Part shown: positions 8,921 to 17,820 of the stretch, one piece after another
Layout: each line of letters starts with the position of its first letter
How positions within the stretch are numbered: the stretch's first letter is position 1
Assembly: GCF_001277345.1 (NCBI RefSeq)
Contig: NZ_LIUT01000001.1
Coordinates: 1,275,683-1,339,682 of the forward strand
Origin: Paenibacillus solani
GTDB taxonomy: Bacteria; Bacillota; Bacilli; Paenibacillales; Paenibacillaceae
DNA: 64,000 nt
Reading direction: 5' to 3'
Notes under the pieces: generated by a model
What the model was told of the DNA's origin: nothing
What the model saw: the letters and a program-made list of their open reading frames with translations, nothing else
Database searches by the model: none
Made by a program: the position numbers and the translations under genes

Positions 8921-10354
8921 GTGAGTTTCTGGAGGTCACTCGTCGGCAAGCTTTGGATTACGATAACTTGTTTGGTCGCGTGCGTGCTGCTGACGCTCGG
9001 ATTATTTCTGCTCCCTTATATTGATACGACGTTTGCAAATTCAGATGCGATCAAGCGATTATTCACGTATGTGGCCATTATTGGTTTTTCAATGACTACT
9101 TTCTTCGGCTTGTTCCTGTTAACGAAGATTACGCAGCCGATGCAGCAGCTCATTGAGGCGGCTAATGACATTCGTAAGGGGAAATACGGGACTCGATTGA
9201 ATCTTGTAACCAGTGATGAGATCGGCGAACTGGCAAATACGTTTAATCATATGGCAGCAGAGCTCGAATCGAACATTCGTAATTTGAACCATGAGAAGGA
9301 GCATTTGTCTAGTGTGCTGAGAAGCATGAGTGATGCCGTTATTACCTTCGATAACCATGGTCAGGTCATTTTGGCGAACCCGCCGGGACAGGATATTATG
9401 AAGACCTGGAAAGGACTGCAATGGGACGATGAGCTGCAGGGCGGAGGCTGGGCAGCCGATGTTATGCCAAAACCGTTAAGTGAGCTATACTATGCCACTG
9501 TAGATGAAGGTAAAGACAAGAGTGCCGACCTGCATGTCAACCAGGGGATTTGGTCAGCCCACATGGCGCCTTTATCTTCGGATGATACGATTCGGGGCGC
9601 TGTTGTGGTGCTGAGAGATATTACCGAGCAGGTGAAGCTGGAGAAGATGCGTACAGATTTCATTGCGAATGTGTCGCATGAAATTCGAACGCCGTTGTCT
9701 ATGATGCAAGGCTATAGCGAAGCACTGCTTGACGGAATGGCGGCTTCGCCTGAAGAGAGCCGAGAGCTCATCCAGGTGATCCATGAAGAGTCTCTACGCA
9801 TGGGACGGCTGGTAAAAGATTTGCTTGATTTAACCCGCATGGAGGCCGGACATTCGGAATTATCGCTTGGAAAGATGGATGCTGGTGAATTATGCGAACG
9901 GGTATACCGGAAGTTTACGGTTCGTGCCAAGGAGCGCCATATTGATCTTCAACTGAACAAGCTAAATTCGAACCTTCAACTTGAAGCAGCCGACGAAGAC
10001 AAGCTGGAGCAGGTGTTGACCAATTTGCTCGATAATGCTTTTCGTCATACGCCTTCGGACAAGCAAATTCAGATTATTGCTGATCGGATCCGCCAATCGA
10101 ATACCGAAGCTCTCCAGGTGAAGATCTGCGACCAGGGGATCGGAATTCCACCTGAGGATCTGCCTTTTGTGTTTGAGAGGTTCTACAAGGCCGATAAGGC
10201 ACGTGTACGGGGTGAGACAGTGGGAACAGGAATAGGACTCGCCATCGTGCAGAATATTGTGAATGCTCATCATGGCACGATTACTGCAACGAGTGAAGTG
10301 GGAAAAGGAACCGTGTTTACGTTGACCATTCCTGCAAAAGCGCCAGAATCTTAG
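8921..10354 (+). CDS. resE: Sensor histidine kinase ResE
   Basis: 477 residues, GTG start. Two membrane segments (about 9-32 and 47-68) enclose an unusually short outer loop. They are followed by HAMP (70-122), a PAS-like region (128-235), the HisKA box with His253 in NVSHEIRTPLS, and an ATPase domain with N, G1 (DQGIGIP) and G2 (GTGIGLAI) boxes. It phosphorylates ResD. The short outer loop suggests sensing through the membrane or cytoplasmic PAS domain. Confidence 0.92.
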   Translation: MSFWRSLVGKLWITITCLVACVLLTLGLFLLPYIDTTFANSDAIKRLFTYVAIIGFSMTTFFGLFLLTKITQPMQQLIEAANDIRKGKYGTRLNLVTSDEIGELANTFNHMAAELESNIRNLNHEKEHLSSVLRSMSDAVITFDNHGQVILANPPGQDIMKTWKGLQWDDELQGGGWAADVMPKPLSELYYATVDEGKDKSADLHVNQGIWSAHMAPLSSDDTIRGAVVVLRDITEQVKLEKMRTDFIANVSHEIRTPLSMMQGYSEALLDGMAASPEESRELIQVIHEESLRMGRLVKDLLDLTRMEAGHSELSLGKMDAGELCERVYRKFTVRAKERHIDLQLNKLNSNLQLEAADEDKLEQVLTNLLDNAFRHTPSDKQIQIIADRIRQSNTEALQVKICDQGIGIPPEDLPFVFERFYKADKARVRGETVGTGIGLAIVQNIVNAHHGTITATSEVGKGTVFTLTIPAKAPES

Positions 10355-10374
10355 AGCATCTTCGCATATAAGAC

Positions 10375-10404
10375 AAAACACGCTCCCTGGGAGCGTGTTT
10401 TTTT
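10375..10404. terminator. Terminator of the res cluster
   Basis: Eleven-bp stem AAAACACGCTC / GAGCGTGTTTT with a CCTGG loop and seven T residues. The A run before the stem also makes it plausible for the opposite strand. Confidence 0.9.
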
Positions 10405-10413
10405 GTTGAAATG

Positions 10414-10456
10414 AAGGGGTTAATCTTGTTCTACGTGGAACAATGATTAACCCCTT
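10414..10456 (-). terminator. Stem-loop downstream of serA
   Basis: AAGGGGTTAATC pairs with GATTAACCCCTT around an inner TGTTC/GAACA stem, 24 bases past the serA stop. No long U run on the minus strand, so it may act together with the neighbouring bidirectional terminator. Confidence 0.5.
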
Positions 10457-10479
10457 TACGAATGATTTAGTCCAATATG

Positions 10480-12072
10480 TTAGCCCATAGCGATTTGTTG
10501 TGCGGTGTTCAGGTCTGACAGACCGGTAAGCTTGATTAATACGTCCTTAGGAACGTTCTTGTCGACCGTGAGGAGCATGATCGCCTCTCCGCCGATGACC
10601 TTGCGTCCAACCTGCATGGAGGCGATATTAACATCGTTCTCGCCAAGCAGGGTACCAACACGCCCGATAAGCCCTGGTTTGTCATTATGGGAGATCAGAA
10701 TCAGATGACCTTCCGGAGAAATATCGACTGGGAACTTGTCAAGACGGACAATGCGCTCTCCATAACCGAGCAGAAGTGTGCCAGCGACAATTCGCTCCAT
10801 ACCGTTTTGCGTTTTGAGTGTAACAGTAACCAGGTTGGTGAAGTCCTTGGTTTTCGGTGTCTGGGTAACAACCACATGCAAGTCACGGCTTTTTGCGAGA
10901 TGCATGGAGTTGACAATGTTCACTTCACTTCCAAGGTGGCGTTCGAGAACTCCCTTGACGATGTATCGGGTCAGGGCCTGCGTATCGACTTCAGCCAGCT
11001 CACCGGCATAGTCCAGATGAATCTCTTTTACCGCATGTGCGGTGATCTGGGCTGCTACACTGCCCAGTTTCTCGCCGAGGGAGAAATAAGGCTGGAGCTT
11101 GTTCATGACACTCGCCGCTACAAGCGGGAAGTTGACAGCATTCTTAAACGGCTCGTTCCGTAGAATGTGAAGCACTTGTTCCGACACATCGATTGCCACA
11201 TTCTCTTGCGCTTCAACAGTAGATGCACCCAAATGCGGAGTTACGATGACTTTTGGATGACTCAGGAACGGATGATCACTTTCAGGTGGCTCATGCTCGA
11301 AAACGTCAAATGCAGCGCCTGCTACAATACCTTCATCAATGGCTTCCACGAGCGCGAGTTCGTCGATAATGCCACCGCGGGCGCAGTTCACGATCCGCAT
11401 GCCGCGTTTCATGACTTCAAATTGTGGTCTGGCGATCATATGACGCGTCTCCGGCGTAAGCGGAGTATGAACGGTAATAAAGTCTGCATTGCGGATAATA
11501 TGATCCACGGAAGAGAGCTTCACGCCGAGCTTGTCTGCACGTTCCTCCGTTAAGAAGGGATCGAAAGCCAGAATACTCATACCGAATGCTTTGGCGCGTT
11601 TGGCCACTTCGGTGCCGATTCGTCCCATACCCATAACGCCGAGCGTCTTGTTACGAAGTTCAACACCAAGGAAAGATTTTCGGTCCCATGTTCCGCTTAC
11701 CGTTTTGGCATAGGCCTGAGGGATGTGGCGGGCGAGGGCAATCATCATGGCAAATGTATGCTCTGCAGTTGTAATCGTATTCCCGTCAGGGGCATTAATG
11801 ACGACGATACCGAGCTTGGTTGCTGCCTCAAGATCAATGTTGTCAACACCAACGCCAGCCCGGCCAACCACCTTGAGGTTCGTGCCTGCTTTCATAATGC
11901 GTTCTGTAACACGGGTCTGACTGCGTACGAGGAGACCGTCGTATTCACCGATAATGGCAGTGAGCTCATCTTCGCTAAGCCCGGTTTTTTTGTCTACCTG
12001 CACATCGGTAGCATCCATTAACTGCTGGATCCCTAAATCACTGATCGGATCTGATACCAATACTTTAAACAT
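10480..12072 (-). CDS. serA: D-3-phosphoglycerate dehydrogenase
   Basis: 530 residues. It catalyses the NAD-dependent first step of serine synthesis. Seen in order: N-terminal substrate-binding segment, Rossmann fold with GMGRIGTEVAKRAKAFGM, the catalytic Arg/Glu/His region (NCARGGIID, PHLGASTVEAQ), an intervening ASB domain and a C-terminal ACT domain (HNDKPGLIGRVGTLLGENDVNI). The ATG at 12072 has AAGGAGG 12 bases upstream; an in-frame extension to 12135 lacks a ribosome site. A T-box leader lies upstream on the same strand. Confidence 0.95.
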   Translation of the reverse strand: MFKVLVSDPISDLGIQQLMDATDVQVDKKTGLSEDELTAIIGEYDGLLVRSQTRVTERIMKAGTNLKVVGRAGVGVDNIDLEAATKLGIVVINAPDGNTITTAEHTFAMMIALARHIPQAYAKTVSGTWDRKSFLGVELRNKTLGVMGMGRIGTEVAKRAKAFGMSILAFDPFLTEERADKLGVKLSSVDHIIRNADFITVHTPLTPETRHMIARPQFEVMKRGMRIVNCARGGIIDELALVEAIDEGIVAGAAFDVFEHEPPESDHPFLSHPKVIVTPHLGASTVEAQENVAIDVSEQVLHILRNEPFKNAVNFPLVAASVMNKLQPYFSLGEKLGSVAAQITAHAVKEIHLDYAGELAEVDTQALTRYIVKGVLERHLGSEVNIVNSMHLAKSRDLHVVVTQTPKTKDFTNLVTVTLKTQNGMERIVAGTLLLGYGERIVRLDKFPVDISPEGHLILISHNDKPGLIGRVGTLLGENDVNIASMQVGRKVIGGEAIMLLTVDKNVPKDVLIKLTGLSDLNTAQQIAMG

Positions 12073-12216
12073 GGTTTTCTCTTCCTCCTTAACATTTCTC
12101 TGTAAATGTGGTACTGCATATTGTATAAGGAACACGCTTTTAAGCGCAGTCCGTTAAACACATAAGAGGACTATGAATAGCTGACGCGTTGTCGTGGCAA
12201 AGGATGTAAAATATAA

Positions 12217-12488
12217 AAAACTCCCAATCCGCATACTACCTCCGTAGTAAGGGACGAGAGTTATTCGTGGTGCCACCCTTATTCGCTGCTGTCTTGCGCA
12301 GCCTCAAGCGGTCTGTTCAGACCATGATTGGTAACGGATATCATCCGATTTACGCCTACTATATACTTCAGCGAAATATCTCAGGAACGCTTAAGATTAC
12401 TTTCTCGCCACCGATTTGCACCAACCATCGGCTCTCTGAGGGCGTTACAGCATCTTTTTTCCGTCATCGGTTTCACAGATTAATTTTT
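12217..12488 (-). promoter_or_regulatory. T-box leader of serA (probable serine specifier)
   Basis: Read on the minus strand, the leader contains the Stem I marks AGAGAG and GGTTGGTG, then TTAAGCGTTCCTGAG. By alignment with other leaders AGC (Ser; plus-strand 12389-12391) is the specifier codon. It ends with the universal T-box GGGTGGCACCACGAAT (12263-12278), then AACTCTCGTCC...GGGAGTTTTTTAT as terminator. Uncharged tRNA-Ser should pair with the specifier and T-box and allow transcription into serA, about 145 bases further on. It also explains the long gap between serA and the next gene. Confidence 0.9.
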
Positions 12489-12492
12489 TCAT

Positions 12493-12522
12493 AATGTATC
12501 ATGGCTTCTAACATTGTGTCAA
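12493..12522 (-). promoter_or_regulatory. Sigma-A type promoter for serA
   Basis: Minus strand: perfect TTGACA (12517-12522), 18-base spacer, TACATT (12493-12498), immediately upstream of the T-box leader. The 180 bases beyond, up to 12700, hold nothing else recognised. Confidence 0.75.
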
Positions 12523-12699
12523 TAGGTGAATCATTTGTTCATAGATTGGTAGGCAAGGGAAGAAACCGCGGAAACCGCGGATAGCTTGAACATCATGCTG
12601 TTAATTTGCTATGATGCATATGCCCGCCTATTTCATTGAATCATTTACAAAACATTATGATATATTTAAAAATCAGAATGAAAGACAGGCCCATCTTCT

Positions 12700-13293
12700 A
12701 TGAAAAAATTTAAAATACGTGTAAAAAGAATTGAAGCGCATCAATTAAACGACCGGCTGCTCTTAATTAATCTGTATCTTACACAGGCATTGACGCTCAT
12801 TACGGGATTGATCTGGATTTTATTTCAGAAGAGGAATCCCTTTGGGCTGTTCGTCATCCCTCAAGATATTGAGTTCGTTTACTGGGGGCTGGGTCTTGCT
12901 GGAACCATGCTGGTTGTGGATTTTGTTTTATCCCGGTTTGTGTCGGAAGACAGTATGGATGATGGTGGAATTAACGAAATGTTATTCCGAAAAAGGCCGG
13001 TATGGCATATATTTGTGATCGCTCTGATGGTATCCATCTGTGAAGAACTCTTGTTTCGCGGAGCGATTCAACATGCCTTCGGCCCCTATTGGACAAGTAT
13101 ATTGTTTGCACTTATCCATGTCAGATATTTAAAGCATTGGTTACCTACAGGTTGGGTGTTTCTGAGCAGTTATGGTTTGGGGTACGTATATATTCATACA
13201 GGCACCATTTGGGCACCCATCTTGTGTCATTTTCTGATCGATTTCATATCAGGAATGTTGATTCGGTTTCGGAGGAAAGAGGAGAATGAGTGA
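12700..13293 (+). CDS. CPBP-family intramembrane metalloprotease
   Basis: 197 residues with about four to five membrane segments. The C-terminal half has the CPBP (Rce1/Abi) motifs: EELLFRG with Glu115, Glu116 and Arg120, then His140 (ALIH) and His177 (LCHFLIDF). Family members are membrane glutamate/metal proteases, some linked to bacteriocin immunity or protein processing; substrate unknown. Its last codons overlap the next gene by 8 bases. Ribosome site is weak, so the exact start is uncertain. Confidence 0.8.
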   Translation: MKKFKIRVKRIEAHQLNDRLLLINLYLTQALTLITGLIWILFQKRNPFGLFVIPQDIEFVYWGLGLAGTMLVVDFVLSRFVSEDSMDDGGINEMLFRKRPVWHIFVIALMVSICEELLFRGAIQHAFGPYWTSILFALIHVRYLKHWLPTGWVFLSSYGLGYVYIHTGTIWAPILCHFLIDFISGMLIRFRRKEENE

Positions 13294-13693
13294 GCTTAGC
13301 AGAATGCAGAGACACCAGAGCCGTAATAAAGGCCGGAAAAACAAGACATCGGCTCAGTCACAAAAAGGTAAGACAACGAAGGTAGGACAAGAAGAGGAAA
13401 CATGGGGTCATCCTACATCTTCCAACTCTGCGAGAGCAGGGATGAAACGGACGCAAAGCAGTGCTGCAACCGAAGGGTTGAGCCGCTCCAGATCGTCAAG
13501 ATCAGCGCGGGCCACAATGGAAGAAGAATTGGCACCCAAACGAACGAATACATATTCCTCTTATCGCGTAAGAATGAGCAAATGGTTTGTGAACTCATTG
13601 ATTATCGTCTTCATATTATTAATGGCAGCACTATTATGGTGGGGACTTATCGGAGCGCCTCCATTGAGCGAGTTACTTAAGGAGATATTATGA
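13286..13693 (+). CDS. Basic, low-complexity protein with one C-terminal membrane segment
   Basis: 135 residues. The first 85 are rich in Lys, Arg, Ser, Gln and Thr and look disordered; one membrane helix lies at about 100-120 (WFVNSLIIVFILLMAALLWWG). The predicted topology puts the basic tail in the cytoplasm. No family recognised. It overlaps the CPBP gene upstream and shares TTATGAG with the phosphoesterase start downstream, so the three form a tight operon. Confidence 0.65.
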   Translation: MSELSRMQRHQSRNKGRKNKTSAQSQKGKTTKVGQEEETWGHPTSSNSARAGMKRTQSSAATEGLSRSRSSRSARATMEEELAPKRTNTYSSYRVRMSKWFVNSLIIVFILLMAALLWWGLIGAPPLSELLKEIL

Positions 13694-14514
13694 GTGTGCT
13701 GATGTGGTTAGCATGTGCTGCGGCTGTCGGAGCAGGCGCTATTGGGTGGATGAGTGCGGAGGCGCATGGCTACCGGATGCGTGAACAGGAAGTTATATCA
13801 GATCGTCTTCCGCAGTCGTTTGACGGGTATCGAATATTATTTATTACCGATATACACCGTAGAAAGTTATCAGAAGCCAAGCTAACCTCTCATCTATCCG
13901 GGGTTGATTGTGTGCTTGTCGGCGGGGACATTACGGAAAAGGGTGTGCCCTTTGAGCGGTTAAGACATAATATGTCGGTGCTAGTGCGTATCGCTCCGGT
14001 GTATGCTGTTCTAGGGAATCATGATCTGTTTGCAGGCAAAGATGCGGTGCGCAAAGTATTGCGAGAGACCGGAGTCACGCTGTTGAACGATAAAACTATC
14101 ACCCTGCAGCATCAGGAAGAGCGAATTGTCTTAAGCGGAGTTAGACAACCGGCAAGCAGGCAGCACCCGTATACCCAATTTCGGGGAAAAGCACATGAGG
14201 AAGATTTTCATATTATTCTGGTGCATGATCCGATCTGGGTCAAGGGAAGGCAGGAAGTGCATGCGGATCTCTTGCTGGCAGGTCATACCCACGGAGGACA
14301 GATTGTTCTGCCTATAGCCGGTGCTATGCGCCTGGCGCGTTTCTACAAGAAGTTCAAATCCGGCTGGTATACGCTGCCTAGAACAGCTGCAGAAATCAAG
14401 CCTTCTTCCCAGATGCTGATAAGCCGCGGATTTGGCACGTCTCATATCCCGCTGCGCCTGCAATGCCCATGTGAATATCATTTGCTTACACTGCGCAAGC
14501 GCAAAAAACCATAA
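13690..14514 (+). CDS. Membrane-anchored metallophosphoesterase (YkuE-like)
   Basis: 274 residues. An N-terminal anchor (about 3-20) precedes a calcineurin-like phosphoesterase domain with metal ligands Asp54 and His56 (FITDIH), Asp80 (GGD), GNHD (109-112) and GHTHGGQ (198-204). It probably hydrolyses phosphomonoesters or diesters near the membrane; YkuE of B. subtilis is the nearest known type. Third gene of the CPBP operon. Its stop codon sits inside the left arm of the terminator. Confidence 0.85.
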   Translation: MSVLMWLACAAAVGAGAIGWMSAEAHGYRMREQEVISDRLPQSFDGYRILFITDIHRRKLSEAKLTSHLSGVDCVLVGGDITEKGVPFERLRHNMSVLVRIAPVYAVLGNHDLFAGKDAVRKVLRETGVTLLNDKTITLQHQEERIVLSGVRQPASRQHPYTQFRGKAHEEDFHIILVHDPIWVKGRQEVHADLLLAGHTHGGQIVLPIAGAMRLARFYKKFKSGWYTLPRTAAEIKPSSQMLISRGFGTSHIPLRLQCPCEYHLLTLRKRKKP

Positions 14515-14552
14515 CGATCGTCGAGGGAATGACGAAGAATTATGGTTTTTGC
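14501..14552. terminator. Bidirectional terminator between convergent genes
   Basis: GCAAAAAACCATAA and TTATGGTTTTTGC form a long stem with T runs on both strands, between the phosphoesterase gene (plus) and the deacetylase gene (minus). Confidence 0.75.
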
Positions 14553-14574
14553 AGTTTTTATATTATGTTTGGAC

Positions 14575-15492
14575 TTATCTCATTTTTGGCTCAATCAGCT
14601 GCGGATCGACGAAGCCGTATCCTTTGGCTTCCAGCTTGGTCAACAGCTCATCAAGTGCTTCAACGGTCCATGGAAGCTCATGCATAAGAATGTTGCTACC
14701 GGGATGAAGCTGTTCCAGAACATTTTTGACGACTTCATCGGGTTTATCCTTGTTCTTGCCTTCCCAATCCAAGGAGCCGTTGGACCAGGTCATAAACAAC
14801 AGGTCATGTTCCGCGGCGATTTCCTTGACCGTATCTCCTCCAGAACCGAATGGAGGGCGGAAGAACCTTGGTTCCGAACCGGTTGCTTCCTTAACGATTT
14901 CCTGCACGTCCCCGATCTGCTCCTTAACCTTCTGTTTGCTCTCCTTTTTGAGGTCGATATGATCCCAGGAATGATTGCCAATGAATTGATCGCGATCGTG
15001 AATGAGTTTCAATAGCTCAGGATGAGCTTTTGCACGATACCCGTTAACGAAGAAGATAGCCTTGGCATTATGTTTATCGAGTGTATCAATCAATTGATTG
15101 ATCATACCCTCATCTTTAGGTCCGTCATCAAAAGTAAGCAGCACCACTTTGTCAGGAATGGACTCATCGTTAGGTACGATTCGGTATACCTTGTTCATGT
15201 GGTACTTCGGTTCTATTGGTGCTGTAACATCGGTGCTTTTTTCGGGGTCCTCCGAAGTGCCTTCATCCGTCGCCTCTGTATCCGGGACGGCCTCTGGGTC
15301 CACTTCTTCCGTCTGTTCAACCGGTGGCTCGGAGACTTGTCCGGAAACTTGATTCTGTTGCGTTGCGGGCTGTTGCGCTGCGGGTACATTACCGCCTTCT
15401 GTGGCTGTACCTTGCTTATCTGCTCCGTTATTTCCACAGGCACTAAGCATGAGGCAGCAAGCCAACAAAAGGACTGTTCGTTTTCTAACCAT
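14575..15492 (-). CDS. Polysaccharide deacetylase lipoprotein (NodB domain)
   Basis: 305 residues. A lipoprotein signal with lipobox LSAC (Cys19) is followed by a Gln/Glu/Pro/Thr-rich linker (20-95) and a NodB-type carbohydrate esterase 4 domain: TFDDGP (Asp122, Asp123), the metal motif H174-S-W-D-H178, and RFFRPPFG. It should deacetylate N-acetylated cell-wall sugars from the outer face of the membrane. Single-gene unit on the minus strand. Confidence 0.88.
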   Translation of the reverse strand: MVRKRTVLLLACCLMLSACGNNGADKQGTATEGGNVPAAQQPATQQNQVSGQVSEPPVEQTEEVDPEAVPDTEATDEGTSEDPEKSTDVTAPIEPKYHMNKVYRIVPNDESIPDKVVLLTFDDGPKDEGMINQLIDTLDKHNAKAIFFVNGYRAKAHPELLKLIHDRDQFIGNHSWDHIDLKKESKQKVKEQIGDVQEIVKEATGSEPRFFRPPFGSGGDTVKEIAAEHDLLFMTWSNGSLDWEGKNKDKPDEVVKNVLEQLHPGSNILMHELPWTVEALDELLTKLEAKGYGFVDPQLIEPKMR

Positions 15493-15585
15493 GATTCCAT
15501 CTCACTTTCCTGTATTTATGTAGCATGAGTTGTGGGCGGTGCGAGAACAATAATCTCGAGTTTACCATAGAAGGAGGTATCATGT

Positions 15586-15945
15586 ATGAAGACTTCGTCA
15601 TTTTTATGTGGTGTCATACTCGGTGCGGTAGCTTCCCGAGTGATCTCCCGTAAAAACAACATGTCGATTTCATCGATGATGAAAAATACAAATCTCGGCC
15701 AATTTGCCGATACCGCAATCAGCAAAATTCAAGGCACGAAAAGCCAGTATTCCGGCTCCAGCCAAGAAAGCATGGGCCAACATGACATCAACCGCACTAC
15801 GGGTGTATCGGGGGTACAGACTTCGACCCATACGAAATCTGCCAACCTGAAACAAGTCAAGGATTTCATCCGCAATAACCCGGAAGTGAAATCCGAAGTC
15901 GAACAGATTTTAAAAGAGACTCACACCGTCATACCGGGTTTGTAA
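15586..15945 (+). CDS. Small unknown protein with N-terminal hydrophobic segment
   Basis: 119 residues. A short hydrophobic start (LCGVILGAVASRVI) is followed by a Ser/Thr/Gln-rich stretch and a charged C-terminal helix (LKQVKDFIRNNPEVKSEVEQIL). The start resembles YtxH-type small envelope proteins, but no family is claimed. Good Shine-Dalgarno (AAGGAGGTATC) and a terminator after it show a real single-gene unit. Confidence 0.7.
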   Translation: MKTSSFLCGVILGAVASRVISRKNNMSISSMMKNTNLGQFADTAISKIQGTKSQYSGSSQESMGQHDINRTTGVSGVQTSTHTKSANLKQVKDFIRNNPEVKSEVEQILKETHTVIPGL

Positions 15946-15962
15946 ACGGCAAGAACCTTTTT

Positions 15963-16012
15963 GAATCATTCTCGGGGAACGACTTCTCTGGTCCCTGGAA
16001 TGATTCTTTTTT
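15963..16012 (+). terminator. Terminator before mecA
   Basis: GAATCATTC pairs with GAATGATTC around an inner GGGGA/TCCC stem and is followed by TTTTTTCTT. Confidence 0.75.
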
Positions 16013-16145
16013 CTTCTGCTACATATTTACGTGCATTTGTGGGTATTAAATGATAAAATCAATTATATAAAACCATTTTTATCACGTCATAATCCAGACA
16101 TCATAATTTGTTATAAACTTTTGTTTACGTAAGGAGGATCCTGTC

Positions 16146-16757
16146 ATGAAAATAGAGCGTTTGAGTCAAGATAAGATACGGATTTTCCTCACGTTTGACG
16201 ATCTGAGTGAGCGAGGGATCCAGAAGGAAGAGATGTGGCAGGAAATACCGAAAGTTTATGACCTGTTTACGGAGATGATGGATCAGGCATACAGTGAACT
16301 CGGGTTTGATGCCACCGGACCTCTTGCCGTTGAGGTATTTGCACTGCCTGCCCAAGGCATGGTGGTTATTGTGACGAGAGGGAAATACGATCATCATTTC
16401 GGCGGCCTGTCCGAAGAAGATATGCCGGACGAGATCTATGAAATGGAGTTAACGCTGGATCAAAGTGATACAATCGTCTATGTTTTTCAAGATTTTGAAG
16501 TGCTCATTGAAGCATCACATATGTTGAAGGACCTAGTAGGCGGAGCAGGTAAGCTCTATCACTATATGGATAAATGGTTTTTGTACTTCGACCCTGAGGA
16601 ATTAAACAGCGAGAAGCTGCCGGCGGTAATTGCCATGCTCGCAGAATTCGGAGAATCATCCTCAGTAACGGAGGCTATGCTGGAGGAATACGGGAAGAAA
16701 GTAATGCCTCAGCAAGCGGTTGAGGTGATCTGTACACACTTCCAGCGTCAGCAATAA
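16146..16757 (+). CDS. mecA: Adapter protein MecA
   Basis: 203 residues with the MecA N-terminal substrate domain (MKIERLSQDKIRIFLTFDDLSERGI), an acidic linker, and the ClpC-binding C-terminal domain (TIVYVFQDFEVLIEASH). It delivers substrates such as ComK to ClpCP in Bacillus. AAGGAGGATCCTGTC precedes the ATG. The next gene, prsW, follows directly. Confidence 0.93.
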   Translation: MKIERLSQDKIRIFLTFDDLSERGIQKEEMWQEIPKVYDLFTEMMDQAYSELGFDATGPLAVEVFALPAQGMVVIVTRGKYDHHFGGLSEEDMPDEIYEMELTLDQSDTIVYVFQDFEVLIEASHMLKDLVGGAGKLYHYMDKWFLYFDPEELNSEKLPAVIAMLAEFGESSSVTEAMLEEYGKKVMPQQAVEVICTHFQRQQ

Positions 16758-16814
16758 TGGATGTGGGCGTGCGCGCCGGACTCTAGGCCGCAGCGGATGG
16801 AAGGGGATTTTTTA

Positions 16815-17510
16815 GTGCTTGTGTTCTCGGTAATTGCGTCAGCTTTGGCGCCGGGACTCGCATTGCTCACATATTTCTACCTGAAAGACAGGTATGATCA
16901 AGAACCCCTGCACATGGTAATCAAAGTATTCATGTTAGGGGTTCTGATCGTTTTCCCGGTGATGATCTTGCAGCGGGGAATGATGCTGTGGCTAGGCGAT
17001 AATCCTGTAGTCAACTCTCTGTTCGTTTCCGCGGGCGTAGAGGAATTTTTGAAATGGTTTGTGATGTATCATATTATTTTTAACCATACGGAATTTGACG
17101 AGCCGTATGACGGCATCCTGTATGCTGTGGCGATATCGTTAGGTTTCGCAACGGTGGAGAATTTGATTTATTCCTGGTACAGTCAGGCTGCTTTTGGTCC
17201 CATGCTCTTGCGCGCATTGCTGCCGGTATCAGGTCATGCAATGTTCGGTGTCATAATGGGTTACTACATGGGGCACGCCAGATTTACGGAAGGGAAAAGG
17301 AGACGTTTCTTTCTCGCTTTGTCCCTCATGCTGCCTTGGATGTGGCATGGTCTCTACGATGTTATACTGAATTTATTCACCCACACATGGTTATGGTTTA
17401 TTGTTCCGCTTATGGTACTGCTATGGTATGGCGGCATGGGCAAAATTACAAGGGCCAACAACCGCTCTCCCTTTCGTTTAATCCAGCGGGAGGAAGAGGT
17501 TAATACGTGA
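16815..17510 (+). CDS. prsW: Intramembrane protease PrsW
   Basis: About 231 residues from the GTG at 16815, chosen because GGAAGGGGA lies 7 bases before it and the protein then begins like PrsW (VFSVIASALAPGLALLTYFYLKD). Family motifs are present: a double-Glu motif in AGVEEFLKWF, FATVENLIY, PVSGHAMFGVIMGY and the His of WHGLYD. In B. subtilis PrsW makes the first cut in anti-sigma factor RsiW. ATGs at 16761 and 16797 are possible alternative starts. Confidence 0.9.
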   Translation: MLVFSVIASALAPGLALLTYFYLKDRYDQEPLHMVIKVFMLGVLIVFPVMILQRGMMLWLGDNPVVNSLFVSAGVEEFLKWFVMYHIIFNHTEFDEPYDGILYAVAISLGFATVENLIYSWYSQAAFGPMLLRALLPVSGHAMFGVIMGYYMGHARFTEGKRRRFFLALSLMLPWMWHGLYDVILNLFTHTWLWFIVPLMVLLWYGGMGKITRANNRSPFRLIQREEEVNT

Positions 17511-17582
17511 CAAATAAGGGCACACTTCATTCTATAGAGCCTGGCTGGCAGCCGGGTATTATAGAAAAGGAGGTGTCCTTTG

Positions 17583-17729
17583 TTGCGTATAAAAGTAAGA
17601 ATTCTTTGCAGGGACTGCGGCGAACGTTTTGTGCTCCGAGGAAAGAAAGAACAAGGCAGAATTGAAACGGGCTTTAAACAATGTTTGTGCAACAATCGTG
17701 ATCATTTCGATATCGAGGAAGATTATTAA
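17583..17729 (+). CDS. 48-residue zinc-ribbon-like protein
   Basis: TTG start with an excellent ribosome site (AAAAGGAGGTGTCC). The 48 residues have two cysteine pairs, C9-x-x-C12 (LCRDCGERF) and C34-x-C36 (QCLCNN), plus a basic middle and an acidic tail (DIEEDY). This fits a small treble-clef or zinc-ribbon fold. It lies in the prsW-ypeB interval, where B. subtilis has sleB. No function known. Confidence 0.7.
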   Translation: MRIKVRILCRDCGERFVLRGKKEQGRIETGFKQCLCNNRDHFDIEEDY

Positions 17730-17820
17730 TTTCACGATGTGATGCTGGAAAAAGTGCATAAGACTTCTTTCTTCTAGTCAAACTAACTGCAGTGAGTAGA
17801 AGAAAGGAGACGATCGTATC

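Noticed and set aside
14542..15015. Plus-strand frame opposite the polysaccharide deacetylase
   Set aside because: Antisense shadow; the minus-strand protein has lipobox and NodB motifs.
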